A DNA stretch of 57,500 nt from Neocallimastix lanati (nom. inval.) (taxonomy: Eukaryota > Neocallimastigomycota > Neocallimastigomycetes > Neocallimastigales > Neocallimastigaceae), in NCBI GenBank assembly GCA_016946835.1, contig JACVTC010000002.1:1005001-1062500 (forward strand), written 5' to 3'. Of the stretch, positions 1 to 12,900 are shown piece by piece. The position numbers and the translations under genes were made by a program. The first letter of the stretch is position 1; each line of letters starts with the position of its first letter. Under the pieces are notes generated by a model. It had not been told where the DNA came from. It made no database searches and saw only the letters and a list, made by a program, of their open reading frames with translations.

Positions 1-16
1 AGACTAAAATTTAAAA

Positions 17-70
<54 letters not shown>

Positions 71-2568
71 TTATATAAAATGATATAAAATGATATATAA
101 TAATATATTTAAAAACATATTGTATCTATATATATATAATTTTATTTTTTTTTTTTTGTTTTCGTTTTTTTTTTTTGCTTTGTTTTTGCTTTTGTTCATT
201 ATGATACAAATTTTGAGTAATAATCTAAAAAAAAAAAAAAAATTATTTGTAATGGTATTAACAATTTATGCATCCATATTAAAAAAAAATATATTAATAT
301 ATATATATATATATAATTAATTTATAATAATTTTATAATTAATTAACAATTTTATAATTAATTAATAATTTTATAATTAATTAGTAATGGATAAAGTAAA
401 CTAAGCCTTACATACAAAAAATAATAATAATAATAATAATAATAATAATTAAAATTATTATCAATAATTAAATTTAATTTTCTTTTAATTATTTTTTTTT
501 TTTTTTTTTTTTTTAACCATATTAATTGTTGTGTATATATTATAACAATTCTTATAATTATAACAATTCTTATAATTCTAATTTTTTTTTATTATTATTC
601 TTCTTTAGATGAAAGGGAAAAAAAATACAAAATAAAAGAAAAAAAAAATTTGAATGAAGGATGAATAAATAAATAAATTAAATGATACATTAAATACATA
701 GTCATATATTAATAATATATTAATAATAATAAATAAATATAAATGATAGTATATATATCAATATAATTACCAAAAATAACCTAAAAAAAATAAAGTAGTT
801 GACTATGAACATTTTCATTTAGAAAAAAAAAATTATAATTACAATATTAATAATAACAATAATAAATAAATATATAAATATATAATATATATACATAAAT
901 AAATTATTAATAAATCAATAAATAAATGTAAAGGAAAGGAAAATAAAAAAAAAATGTTTATAATTAAACATCATAATTATCCGAATTCTTATTTATATAT
1001 ATATAAATATTATATTAAAAAAAAAAAAAAAAAAAAAAGAACAAATAATTTATTATTATATTCATTATATTTATTATATTTATTATAGATAAATTATACA
1101 TAAACACATTTATATAAGTTAAATACTACTATCCTAAAGTAATAATAATAGTAATAATAAAAAGTAATAATTAATAATATCACAAACTAATAAATAATAA
1201 TATATAAAAAAAAACCCTCATTTTAGTTAATTTAAAATATTTTACAAATATTTATTGTTATTATTATTATTATTTAATATTATTATTTTTAATAGGATAT
1301 TTAATCATTTGACATTTGTACTATGGAAAAAAAATAAATAATAATAATATAGATGAAATGGAAGTATTCGAAATTTCTTTTATTATTATTATTATTATTA
1401 TTAACTTTTATTTTTATTTAATTATTACTTATTAATAATTAATATTATGATTGAATGATTATTGATTATTGATTGCCTTTTAATTTTTTTTACAATTTTT
1501 TTTAATTTTATTTATTTTAATTATTTAATTTTTTTTTAATTTTTTTTTATGGATTTTTTTTTATGATTTTAATTTTTTTTTGAATAAATTAAAAAATAAT
1601 ATTTTTTTTTGATCTCCAAGTAAAAAATAGAAATGATGAAGGTGATACAAAGTTTTTTTTAATTTAATTTAATTTAATTAAATAATATTCATTATTAGAT
1701 ATCAGGTACAAAATGTACAAAAATAGTAATAATATATTATTGATATTGAATATATTACAATATATTACAATATATAATCATATATAATCATATAGGATAA
1801 TATAGGATAATAGGTTAATTAATATATATTTTTTTTTTACAAAAAAAAATTAAATAAATAGAATTTCAAAGTAGATCATAATAATATATAAAATAAAGTT
1901 AACATAAAATGATTGTCACAAATCATAAAATTATAAAAATTTTTTTTCCTTTCTTTTTTTTTTTAAAAAATTTTTTTTCACAAATTTAATATTTATTCAT
2001 ATCAATATCAATATAATTAATTAAAAAAATTTTTTTTTATAACATTATAATAAGTTTTAATTTTTAATCTATCTTAATATATATGTTATATATATTGTAT
2101 ATTGTATTGTTTATTGTTTTTATTTATATATATAAAAAATAACAATATATTTTCATTTTATTATTTTGTATTATATTATTATATTATATATAGATATATA
2201 TATTTAAGAAGAGTGGATTTTTTTTTTTTTTATATAACTATTATTTATTTCAATTTAATTTAATTAAGGTTAATTATTTTAATTTTATATGAATTAAATA
2301 TGACATTTTTAATTCTTTTTTTAGAAAAAAATAATTTTTAATTTTTTTTTCAATCTAAACTCTAAAAAATAATAAAAAAAAATATATATATATATATAAA
2401 AAAAATAATAATAATAATAATAAATTAAAAAAATATATATTATATATTATATATATTTTTAAATTAAAAAAAAATAATGAAAATAATGAAAATAATAAAA
2501 AAATTTTTTTAAAAAAAAAAAAAAATTTGTGATAAAAATTAAAATTTTAATTTATGGCTATGCCATTT
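1..2568. other. Gene-free A/T DNA
   Basis: It holds a poly(A) and (AT)n run at 20-68, (AAT)n at 421-450 and many short homopolymers. Small varied frames occur at 1325-1400 (NNNNIDEMEVFEISF, plus) and 1612-1655 (DLQVKNRNDEGDTKF, plus), too short to call. Confidence 0.6.
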
Positions 2569-2598
2569 TCAATCCACTTTTTTCCTTTTCTTTTTTTT

Positions 2599-2629
<31 letters not shown>

Positions 2630-2709
2630 TTTAATTCATTACAAAATTCAATAATAGCTAATCCTTTAATTGAGTCATCCTCAACGGATTCCTTTCCTTT
2701 GTTGAATCT
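2569..2709 (-). pseudogene. Coding-like fragment without a start codon (46 codons plus stop)
   Basis: The minus strand is open from 2709 to a TGA at 2569-2571. It contains KGKESVEDDSIKGLAIIEFC followed by NELKQ and a long Lys/Glu-rich tail ending RKKVD. Positions 2641-2700 are roughly one third G+C, far above the flanks, with many purine-first codons. A TAA lies directly upstream and there is no ATG, so this would be a terminal exon or a decayed fragment. KGLAIIEF resembles the RNP1 motif of RRM domains, which is only a hint. The opposite strand is also open here (2543-2746), so the strand is not certain. Confidence 0.28.
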
Positions 2710-2746
2710 TTATATTATGCTTTTTTTTTTAGATGAATTAATTTAA

Positions 2747-3026
2747 AAATAAAATACAATGAAATAAAATTATAGCAATTCATAAACAATGAAATAATGA
2801 TAGAAAATTAAAAAAAAAAAATACAAAAAAAATAAATAAATGAAAAACTTTAAATAATATTAAACATGGAAAAAAAATAATATATATAAATAATTATTTT
2901 TTTTTTTTTTTGATTCATATATAATTTTATCTATTAGAATAGAGGATTAAAAAATTTATAAATTCTATAGTATCAATAATATTAAATGTCATTAGGATGA
3001 TGATAAATAATAAAGAAAAATAGTAA

Positions 3027-3076
<50 letters not shown>

Positions 3077-4480
3077 ATTAATAGTTTATCTATTTAAAAT
3101 TAAAATATAATATAATAAAAAAAAATAGTAATAGTAATAAAAAATAAAAAAAAGGTCACTATTTTTTTTTTTTTTTTTACTTTTTTTAATTAAGTAAATA
3201 ATTAATAAAGAAATGTATTAATAATTAATAGTAATAATAGTAATAAGATAATATCCATTATTAAACAATAATAATCCTTGTTAAATCCTAATGATAGTAA
3301 TTAGAGTTAATTATTACACCATTTAATGATTGATTGTTTTAAATCCAACAAAAAAAAATTGCTAAATAAAGAAAATCAATATTATATTAATTAATATAAA
3401 TATAGAACAAAAAAAATTAATATTAAATAATTAAAAAATAAAAAAAAAAATTAATATCAATAATAATATTATTTATTTATTTACTTATTATTTATTTATT
3501 TATTAACTATTTATTTATTTATTATTTATTATTCATTTAATTCTTTTTATTATTTATTATTTATTTATTTATTTATTATTCAATTATTTATTATTCCATT
3601 ACACAAATGATGATTTTAATGTTTATTTTTTTTTAATATACTTTTATTTCAAAAGATAAATATCTATAATTATATTTTCATCCATCTTGATTATGTTAAC
3701 ATTTGTCATGTAATTTATTTTATTATTTATCATTATATTCATTATATTTATTATTTATTATTATATTTATTATAATTATTAAATTTATTAATTTTTCTTT
3801 TTGGGGTTGAGATTTTATTACTCGTGACTTGAAAAGAAATGGAAAATAACATTTATATATTTATATATTTAACAATTTATATAATATACCAATATATATA
3901 TATTATCGAGTTGATTACTTTTGATCAACAACGAATATCATTAAGAAATTCAATAAGATCTTTCTCTTTATATTTTTATGTAATCACCATCAGAAGGGGT
4001 ATTAATTTACTAACATTTCATTCTTCTGATTAATATTACTATTATTATTATTATGTTTATTATATTTAAATATTTATTTATTTATTAATTTATTTATTTA
4101 TTTATTATTTATTTATTTATTTATTATTTAATTATTTATTATTTTTTTTCCCTTTTTGGGGGGATATTTCATTTCAGGTAAAAAAAAAAAAAAAAAGATT
4201 TTAATGTTACACCTAATTTCTTTTTTTTATAAATTAAAAAAAATAATCATCATCATAATAAATAATAAATAATAAATAAATCATATGTAATAAATAAATA
4301 ATAATTATATGTAATAAATAAATCATAAATCATTATAAATCCTAACTATGACAAATAATAATAATTAGAATTTAAATTAGTATTGAATGTTTTATTGTTT
4401 TTTTTTTTTTCTCTTTTGTAATCAAAAGATTTTTATTACAATTAAAATATTTAAATTATATTTATTATATCTATCACTAT

Positions 4481-4551
<71 letters not shown>

Positions 4552-5150
4552 TATGAATATAATTAACATGATCAATAGTTATTATTAATAATTATTATTA
4601 AAAGATTATTTAAAGATTATCATTGTTATGGAAAAAAATTTTCTTTTTCTTTTTTTCTTTTTCTTTTTTTTCTTTTTTTTTTTTTTTTCTGTCACTTCAG
4701 CCCAAATAAATAAAATAAATAAATAAAAAAGCATTTAAATAAATGATGAACATTTTTAATAATAATAATAATAATAAAACTATTTAATATTGAAACAAAA
4801 ATTGTAAAATTAAATTTAAAAAAATAATAAGGAATAATAATAGTATAGGTATATAGACACTATTATTATTAAGAAAAAATAAAATAAATATAGAATATAT
4901 AATTAAAATTAATAATATATAATTAAATTAGTAATAACTAAAAAAATTTTATATAAACTTTTTTTTTTGTGAATAATTTTTTTATCAATGAATATTTCAT
5001 GTTTTATGGTTTATTTCAATGATTATAAAGATTATTCATCAATAATTTAAATATTAAATAGTTTAAATACTAAGTAAAATGAAACGAAAATGAAAAAAAA
5101 AAGACTCTTAGAAAATACTAAAAAAAAAAAAAAAATTACAGATAAAAAAA
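2747..5150. other. Gene-free A/T DNA with one mixed island
   Basis: It contains (TTA)n at about 3028-3070 and TTTA repeats. The island 3800-4035 (ggggttgagattt to ttcttctgatt) is richer in G+C. Its plus frame 3839-4033 includes FDQQRISLRNSIRSFSLYFY and its minus frame includes EKDLIEFLNDIR, so no strand can be chosen. A 20-codon ATG frame lies at 4988-5050. Confidence 0.5.
4478..4552 (+). repeat. (TTTA)n microsatellite
   Basis: Uninterrupted TTTA units over about 75 bases. Confidence 0.9.
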
Positions 5151-5153
5151 AAA

Positions 5154-5236
5154 TATAACAAAATTCCACAAAAGAAAAAAATTAACAAAAAAAAAATTTT
5201 ATAACAAAATTCCACAAAAGAAAAAAATTAACAAAA
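5154..5236 (+). repeat. Tandem duplication of about 45 bases
   Basis: The string ataacaaaattccacaaaag with the following A-rich part and attaacaaaaaa occurs twice back to back, just left of the inverted repeat. Confidence 0.6.
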
Positions 5237-5242
5237 AATGTT

Positions 5243-5364
5243 AAAAAAAAAAAAAAAGGTTAAAAAAAAATAGAAAAAAGAAAAAAAATTGAATTGGGAT
5301 TCTAAGAATTCTTCTTCTTCCTTTTTCTTTTTTCTATTTTTTTTTTAACCTTTTTTTTTTTTTT
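5243..5364. repeat. Long inverted repeat (about 40-base arms)
   Basis: The left arm (about 5243-5288) is an A tract, then aggttaaaaaaaaatag and an A/G run. The right arm (about 5322-5364) is its near-exact reverse complement, ctattttttttttaacc followed by a T tract. The loop (about 5289-5321) carries gaattgggattctaagaatt. The gene-free setting and asymmetric loop suggest a small palindromic element or a strong RNA hairpin. Confidence 0.5.
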
Positions 5365-5413
5365 GTATTTCTATGTATATATATATAATATATTTATACT
5401 TACTTTATAATAA

Positions 5414-5444
<31 letters not shown>

Positions 5445-6250
5445 TAATTAATTTTTTTTTTTTTTCCTTTTTTCCCTTCTTTTTTTTTTTTTGTCATTTT
5501 TGTCATTGATCATGTGTCCTCTAACTTTATATTAAAAATTATTGATTAAATTTATTTCATTTATTATTTATTTATTCATTTAATTATTATTTATTTATTT
5601 ATTTATTTATTAAAATAATATTTATTAATGGATACTATTAGTACTTAGCTTTATCTGTTTCACATATACAAATTTAGATAGATTTATTTATATCCAGAAT
5701 AATTACTTAGTAATAAATAATAAATAATAAATTTTTACCAATTTATGATTTAGTATTAATTAGGATTGATTTTATTTTATTTTTTACCATTAAAATTTTG
5801 TTATTAATTTTTACTTTTTATTATTATTTTTTATTATTTTTTTTTTTTAATTTTTTTTTCTTTTATTAATATTTTTTAATCTATTTATTTATATTATTTA
5901 TACTTTTTTCTATTTATTTATTTATTTATACTTTTTTTTCTTTTTTTTCATTATTTATTTAATCTTCAATTATTTCTTTTTTTTTTTTTTACTTTCTTTC
6001 TTTACTTTCTTTTCTTTCTTTCCTTTTTTTTCTTTTATTTTATTTTATTTTTTTTTTTAATTATCTCTCCATAAATTAAATGATATTACTAATTATTTCC
6101 TTTTTTAGTCATGGCTATGTTTCAAAAAAAAAAAAAAAAATGATTCAATGATTTAATTATTTAATTATAAATTGTTTATGATTTCATTATTGAAAAATTT
6201 AATTATCATTGAATAATTTATTATAATAGATGATTGTAAATTAATTAATT

Positions 6251-6299
<49 letters not shown>

Positions 6300-6321
6300 T
6301 TATTTATTTATTTATTTATTT

Positions 6322-6413
<92 letters not shown>

Positions 6414-7336
6414 TTAGTTTTAATCTATACTTTAGGATTCAATGATTTAATTGTTAAACTATAAATTGTTTATTATTTCATTATTCAATTCAATTATTAT
6501 GTATAGATTTAAAATTATATAGATGAAATAAATTAAATATTTTTTTTTATATTAATTTTTTGTGTTTAGAGATGACCAAAAAAAAATTTTTTTTTTTTTT
6601 TGTTTATATTAATTTCTATGTTTTAGAGATTAAAGTCAGTGATATAAACGTTATGCATATCATTAATAGTTATGTAATATTCTGAGATAATAAATTTATT
6701 ATAGTCATTACGTCATTTGACCAGCATATTATTTTAAATATTGTGAATAATAACTACTACTACAAAAATGATTATTTTTTTTTTTATTAAATATTAACAA
6801 CATTATCATTTTTCAATAGAAAGTATTGTTTAAATATAATATGATTTAGTAATGACATAAAATATACAAATAAAAATAGAATATAGAATACAAAAAAAAA
6901 TAAAACAAAATAAAATTAAAAATAAAATAAAATTAAAAATAGAATAAAATTAAAAATAAAATAGAATATAAAACAATAAATAAAAATAAAAAAAAGGATG
7001 AATCAACGAAATTGATATTCATATATATCTATATTAGAATTTAATAAAATTTAAAATTAATACTTATTAATAATAGTAATAATAGTAATAATAATAATAA
7101 TAATAATAATAGTTAATTAAGAAAAAAAAAAAAGAAAAATATTAATTATATTTATCTTTCTTTCTATTCACAGTACTTTTTAATTAAATAAAGATAAAAA
7201 AAAAAAAAAAAAAAAAAAAAAAAGATTTATTATAGAATACATATGATTTCTTAATAAATCAAAAGTATAATAATAAAATAAATTAAAAGTATGATAAATA
7301 AATAAATAATATATATATATATTAAAATTAAAAAAA

Positions 7337-7369
<33 letters not shown>

Positions 7370-8170
7370 AACATTATAATTATTATTAGTAGTAGTATTA
7401 AAAATATTAAAAATAGAAAAATAAATAATTAATGATTTCTTTCTTTTTTTTATATATATGAAAATATAATTTATAAAGTCATAAAATAGAAATATAAAAT
7501 AAAATAAATAGTAGAATATGAATATAAAATACAGATTGACTAAAATAAAATAAAATAAATAATAATAATAACAACAATTAAATCCTATTAATTGATTTTT
7601 CATGATGATTAAAAAAAAAAATGAAAAAAATTAAAAAAATTACAAAAAAAAGCAAAAATGAAGAAATAAATCTATATAAATATATATATATTAACATATA
7701 ACTTTTGTATAGTTTAATTTAATTTAATTATTTTAATTTAATTTAATTATTTTAATTTTGTTTTTTGTTTTTGTTTTTTGTTTTTTCATTTATGTTAAAA
7801 AAAAATTAGGGACAATAGTCAAATTTATTATAAAAAATTATAAATGATTAATCACTCGAAGTAATCAATAAAATAATTTAAAAAAAAATGAAAAAATATA
7901 ATAAAATGTAATAAAATAATAAATAATAATAATAATAATAATAATAATATAAAAAAAGAATTTTAAAAAATAATAAAATAAAATAATTAATATTACTATT
8001 AAAATAAAAATTAAAATTAAAATTAATATTAATATTAAAATAAAGAAAAATAATAAAATAATAAAATAATTCAAAATATAGTATTAAAATAAAGAAAAAT
8101 AATTATCCATATTAAAAAAAGTTTCATTTAATTTCACTTTTTTTTTTTTTCATTATTTTTTTATATTAAA
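5365..8170. other. Gene-free A/T DNA
   Basis: Besides TTTA repeats, the patch 6600-6770 is G+C-richer (gtcattacgtcatttgacca) and open on both strands for short distances. An ATF/CREB-like half-site acgtca lies at about 6709. The Phe/Ile frames at 7180-7603 and 7865-8074 follow from AAT/AATAAA repeats. Confidence 0.5.
6249..6416 (+). repeat. (TTTA)n microsatellite
   Basis: About 40 units of TTTA with two short ttattattta interruptions. Confidence 0.9.
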
Positions 8171-8174
8171 TTTT

Positions 8175-8320
8175 CATTATTCAATTATTTATTAATAATA
8201 GCTTCTTTTTATTATTCAATTATTTAATAATAATAACTTCTTTTTAATAATAAATGCTTCTTTTTATTATTGAAGTATTTAATAATAACTTCTTTTTATT
8301 ATTATTGAAGTATTTAATGA
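8175..8320 (+). repeat. Degenerate tandem repeat
   Basis: At least four units share cttctttttattatt followed by caattatttaataataa or gaagtatttaataataa. The pattern resembles the dispersed family at 19325 and 34441. Confidence 0.5.
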
Positions 8321-8635
8321 AAAATATTAAATCAAATTAAAAAATTTTAAAAAAAAAAATTAATGAAATTTAATAAAAATGTAATAAAAAAAACAATAGT
8401 AAATTAAGTTTCAGTTGGTGTAACCAAAAGTTTAATAAAAAAAAAAGATATACATATATTTATATTTTTATATATTTTTTTATATTTTTTTTTTGATTTT
8501 TCTTTTGTTTTTTTGTTTTTTGTTTTTTATTTAATTAATTCATCCATGGTATTGGAAGTATTCATATATTAATGAATGCAATGCCCCATATATTAATGTT
8601 GTATACAACTTGATTTAAAGTTACACCACCACTCT

Positions 8636-8735
8636 ATAAACCTTTAAATCATTAATAGTGCAGCAGAATAAAAGATTAAATTAAAATATAAACCTATAAA
8701 TCATTAATAGAGCAGAATAAAAGATTAAATTAAAA
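8636..8735 (+). repeat. Tandem duplication of about 48-50 bases
   Basis: Two copies of a unit containing ataaacct, aaatcattaatag and agcagaataaaagattaaat. Copy 1 (8636-8685) has tgcagcagaat where copy 2 (8688-8735) has agcagaat, a 3-base difference. The block follows a G+C-richer patch at 8545-8635. Confidence 0.65.
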
Positions 8736-8739
8736 AAAA

Positions 8740-9217
8740 ATAATAATAATAATAAATTATATATATTACATTATATATTATATATATTATATATAAATTG
8801 ATATCATACAAAAGGGGTTTATGGATAAATTTATTTCTATATTAGGTTGAATTATCTATATATTATGAATATACAAGTTATAATTGAATATAATATATAA
8901 GCAAAAATATACAATACTATACTATGCTATCCTATTATTAAATAAAATAGACATCAAAATTATAAAATACTCTTAAATTAATTGATTAATTATAAATCTA
9001 ATAATAAAAAATATTTTTAAATAAAAAAATTAAATTGATTTATAATAATAATTTTTAATTTTATTTATTTATTTATATAGTTACATATATACGTATTGAT
9101 ATATTTATATATATATATATATATATATACATACATATTTATGTATATTTATATATTTATATATTTATATTTATATTTATATTTATATTTATATTTATAT
9201 TTATATTTATATTTATA

Positions 9218-9248
<31 letters not shown>

Positions 9249-10170
9249 TTATATTTATATTTATATTTATATTTATATTCATATTTATATTTATATTTAT
9301 ATTTATATTTATTTATATTTTAATTTTTTTTTTTTTGTTTTTTTTTTTTTTGATTCATTTAAATTAATTTATTTTCTTTTTTTTTTTTTTGTAATCTTCT
9401 TCTTTTGTATTGAAAATGGTAAAAAATTCATTCACCCTAAATTAAATAAGATATTAAAAAAAAAAAATAAAAAAAATGAAAAATAAATGATATAAATAAT
9501 ATAAATAAAAATAAATAAAATAAATAATAAAAAATAATAAAATAATAAAATAAAATAAATAATAAAATAAATAATATAAATAATAAAATAAATAAAATAA
9601 ATAAATAAATATAAATAATAATAACATGAAAAAAAAAAAAATTTTTTTTAATAATGAATAAATTATAATTTATAATTAATGATTAATAATAATTATAATA
9701 AAAATGGAATAATTTAATTTTAATTCTTTTTTGATAATTTTTATTCATCATAATCATAGCCATACCTAAAAAAAAAATTACAAAAAAATTACAAAAAGGA
9801 CCCTTGTAACAAATGTTATATTAATTTCTAAAACAAACAAAATGAAATAATATAAAATAAAGTGACTAAAAAATTTTAATAATAATAAAAGTCACCTTCC
9901 TAATAATAAAATAGCTTATGAAAATAGAAAGAAAAAAAATTTAAAAAAAAAAAAAAAAAAAAAGGAAAGTTTATATATACAAATATATATCATCATCCAT
10001 TTAATTAATAAATAAATATATTTATATATATATATAATTATTTATATAAAAAATATATAAAAAAATATATAATTTTTTTTTTTTTAAATAGATTTAATAT
10101 ACAATTTATGTAAAGTGAATACAATAAAAATAAAAATAAAAATAAAAAAAAGTTAAATATATTAAAAAAT
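8740..10170. other. Gene-free A/T DNA
   Basis: It has an AT-dinucleotide patch at 8757-8800, hexamer repeats, and a mixed island at 9780-9900 with a gtgac/gtcac hairpin flanking taataataa. No frame is convincing. Confidence 0.5.
9096..9323 (+). repeat. (TATATT)n and (TA)n array
   Basis: Hexamer TTTATA units interleaved with TA runs. The repeat produces an apparent Tyr/Leu 75-codon frame that I do not regard as a gene. Confidence 0.9.
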
Positions 10171-10179
10171 TTCTCTCTC

Positions 10180-10251
10180 TCAATTCAATACACATAAAAA
10201 GTATTTTTTTTTTAAAGTGATTACCTCTTTCTCCATAGAAATCATTGTCAT
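10180..10251 (-). CDS. Very short ORF, 23 aa
   Basis: Minus-strand ATG at 10251, TGA at 10180-10182: MTMISMEKEVITLKKK then YFLCVLN. It sits in a small island beside the tandem repeat at 10261. It may be chance. Confidence 0.1.
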   Translation of the reverse strand: MTMISMEKEVITLKKKYFLCVLN

Positions 10252-10260
10252 TATTAATGA

Positions 10261-10600
10261 TTGACCTATTTATTATTATTTATTTATTATTTATTATTTA
10301 TTATTTATTATTTATTATTTATTATTTATTTATTATTATTATTATTTATTATTTATTATTTATTATTATTAGTTATTATTAGATATTATTTATTATTATT
10401 ATTATTTATTATTTATTATTTATTATTTATTATTATTAGTTATTATTAGATATTATTTATTATTATTATTATTTATTATTTATTATTTATTATTTATTAT
10501 TATTAGTTATTATTAGATATTATTTATTATTATTATTATTTATTATTTATTATTTATTATTTATATTATTATTAGTTATTATTAGATATTATTTATTATT
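10261..10600 (+). repeat. Higher-order tandem array of about 67 bases, four units
   Basis: Within TTA/TTTATTA repeats the marker agttattattagatattatt recurs at about 10371, 10438, 10505 and 10574, spaced 67, 67 and 69 bases apart. This means larger blocks were copied on top of the microsatellite. Confidence 0.7.
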
Positions 10601-11299
10601 ATTATTGATTATGATCTATTATGTATTAATTTATTTGTTATTATTATTGTTAATATGATTTTCTCCTATATATACATATTATTATATATTAATTATTTAA
10701 TAAAATTTCTTTTTTTTTTTTTTTTTTTTTTTTATTAAAATGGTAATAATTAAATAAAAGAGAAATTAAAACTAATTAGTAATAAAAATAAAAAATAAAA
10801 TAAAATAAAAAAAGTAAATTGACCATTTTAATCAATACTACCCATTTTTTAAAAAATGATTATCAAAAATGAAAAGATTAAAAAAAAGTATAAATAAATA
10901 TATATATATATTTAATTTTTTTTTCTATATAATATTAATATTAAAGGAGAAATAATTCATTAAAACAATCCTTATAACATAAATTGAAAATAATTTATGG
11001 ATAGTAAAATGTTATTTTAAAAATAAATATAATAATAATAATAATAATAGTTAAGAGGAATAAGAATAGGGTTAGGAATAGTTAAAGTAATTCGATAAAC
11101 GGATTAAAATCATTAAAAAATAATATTTTTTATTTTTATTTTTTTATCTTAATTTCTTTTTTATTTTATTATTAATTTGAGTTGTAGGATAGAACATTTT
11201 TGTAGAAAATTGGAAAAAAAAAATTAATGGAAAATTTTTTAAAAAAAAATGGAAAATTAAAAATAAAAAATAAGAACAAAAATAATAAAATAATAAAAT

Positions 11300-11440
11300 A
11301 ATGAATAATAATATGAACATAATAAATAATAATAAATAATATGAACATAATAAATAATAATAAATAAATAATAATATGAACATAATAAATAATAATAAAT
11401 AATATGAACATAATAAATAATAAATAATAAATAATAAAAA
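11300..11440 (+). repeat. Tandem repeat of 28-34 bases, four units
   Basis: The marker atgaacataataaataat occurs at 11313, 11341, 11375 and 11404 in an AATAAT background. Minus-strand frames here read repeated YYVHII motifs with no sign of a real protein. Confidence 0.65.
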
Positions 11441-11628
11441 AAATAAAAAGTAAAAAGTAAAAAATCAATTTTTTCTAACACTTTAAATTCTTTATTTCTT
11501 ATTCTTTATAGAGATAAATATATATAATTGATTTTTTTTTTTTTTTAACTTTTTAGTTTCGGCTATTTATTTAAAAATTAATATTATATATAAAACTTTT
11601 TTTTTTATCTAGAAGAGAAAATAATTAA

Positions 11629-11671
<43 letters not shown>

Positions 11672-11835
11672 TTTATTAATAATAATAATAATAAAAATTA
11701 TTTATATATATTTAGACTTTTTTTTATTATTAAATTTTTTTTTTTTTAATAATTAATAGAATTCTTAAAAAAAATTTTTTTACAAAATTAAAAAGAAAAA
11801 AAAAAAGAAAAAAGTACAAATCACATTTTAATGCT

Positions 11836-11852
11836 ACACACACACACACACA
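11836..11852 (+). repeat. (CA)n dinucleotide repeat
   Basis: Eight CA units (ctacacacacacacacacaa), a rare C-containing simple repeat in this window. Confidence 0.85.
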
Positions 11853-11861
11853 ATACAAAAG

Positions 11862-11892
<31 letters not shown>

Positions 11893-12228
11893 TATTATGT
11901 AATGATATTAAATATTGTGAATTGTTTGGCAAAAAAAAAAAAATATATATATATATTATATGAATAAAATAGAAAAAAAGAATATTTATAATTATATTTT
12001 TATATTTTATATATTTAGTTATTTATTATATATATATATATAATTTTTTTTTTTCTTCTTTTTATTAATTGTTTCTTTTCTTCCACTTATAAATATAATA
12101 TATATATTTATATTTATTTAAAAATATTTAATAGAACATATATATATATATATATATAAATTAATTATATATAACAGATATTTTAATTAAAATTCAATAA
12201 TCTAATCTATTCATAATTATAAGAAAAA

Positions 12229-12259
<31 letters not shown>

Positions 12260-12304
12260 ATTTATAATTTTTATTTTTTTTAACAAATTTTTTTTTTTAA
12301 TTTA

Positions 12305-12340
12305 TTACTGTGACACTTTTTGACACAGTAATTGTGTCAA
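12305..12340. other. Two overlapping, mutually exclusive hairpins
   Basis: TTACTGTG (12305-12312) pairs with CACAGTAA (12324-12331). TTGACACA (12320-12327) pairs with TGTGTCAA (12333-12340). The arms overlap at 12324-12327, so only one can form at a time. Both stems are perfect. Confidence 0.6.
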
Positions 12341-12614
12341 CTTTAAAATTTATAAAAAAATATATATATATATTTATATATTTATATATAATAAATAATA
12401 TAAAAATAAATAATAAGAAATAGAAAATAGAAAATAAAAAATAAAAGAAAATTATAAAAAAATAAATAGATTATATAATATAATAAAAGTTTAATCAAAT
12501 TAAAAAGATAAAACAAATAAAAATAACCCATTTTATATTTTATAAATAAAAAAAAAAAAGAGCCGCAACCTTGATTTTCTTTTTTTTTCTTTTTTTTTTT
12601 TTTTTATTATTATT

Positions 12615-12900
12615 TATATTAAATTAGAAAACATGTTTTTTTTTTTTTTTTATTTATTTGTTTTATAATCATCTTTTTAATTAGAAAACATGTTTTTATA
12701 TGTATATATATATAATATAGTTATTTTAATTATTTGTTTTATAATTATAATATAGTTATTTAATTATTTGTTTTATAATCATCTTTTTTAATTAGAAAAC
12801 ATGTTTTTTTTTTTTTTTTTTACATATATATCTATTTATTTATTTGTTTGTTTTATGATAGGATCATCTTTTTAATTAGAAACATGTTTTTTTTTTTTTT
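12615..12900 (+). repeat. Degenerate tandem repeat with T-tract spacers, four units
   Basis: Each unit has tttgttttataatcatcttt, then taattagaaaacatg and a T tract. Cores lie at 12621-12635, 12661-12691, 12771-12802 and 12851-12886. The first is truncated at its left and the last has lost one A and gained a few bases. Confidence 0.65.

Noticed and set aside
9096-9323. 75-codon Tyr/Leu frame
   Set aside because: Generated by TATATT/TA repeats.
11068-11076. agggttagg, telomere-like string
   Set aside because: Single partial TTAGGG unit with no array; nothing else telomeric nearby.
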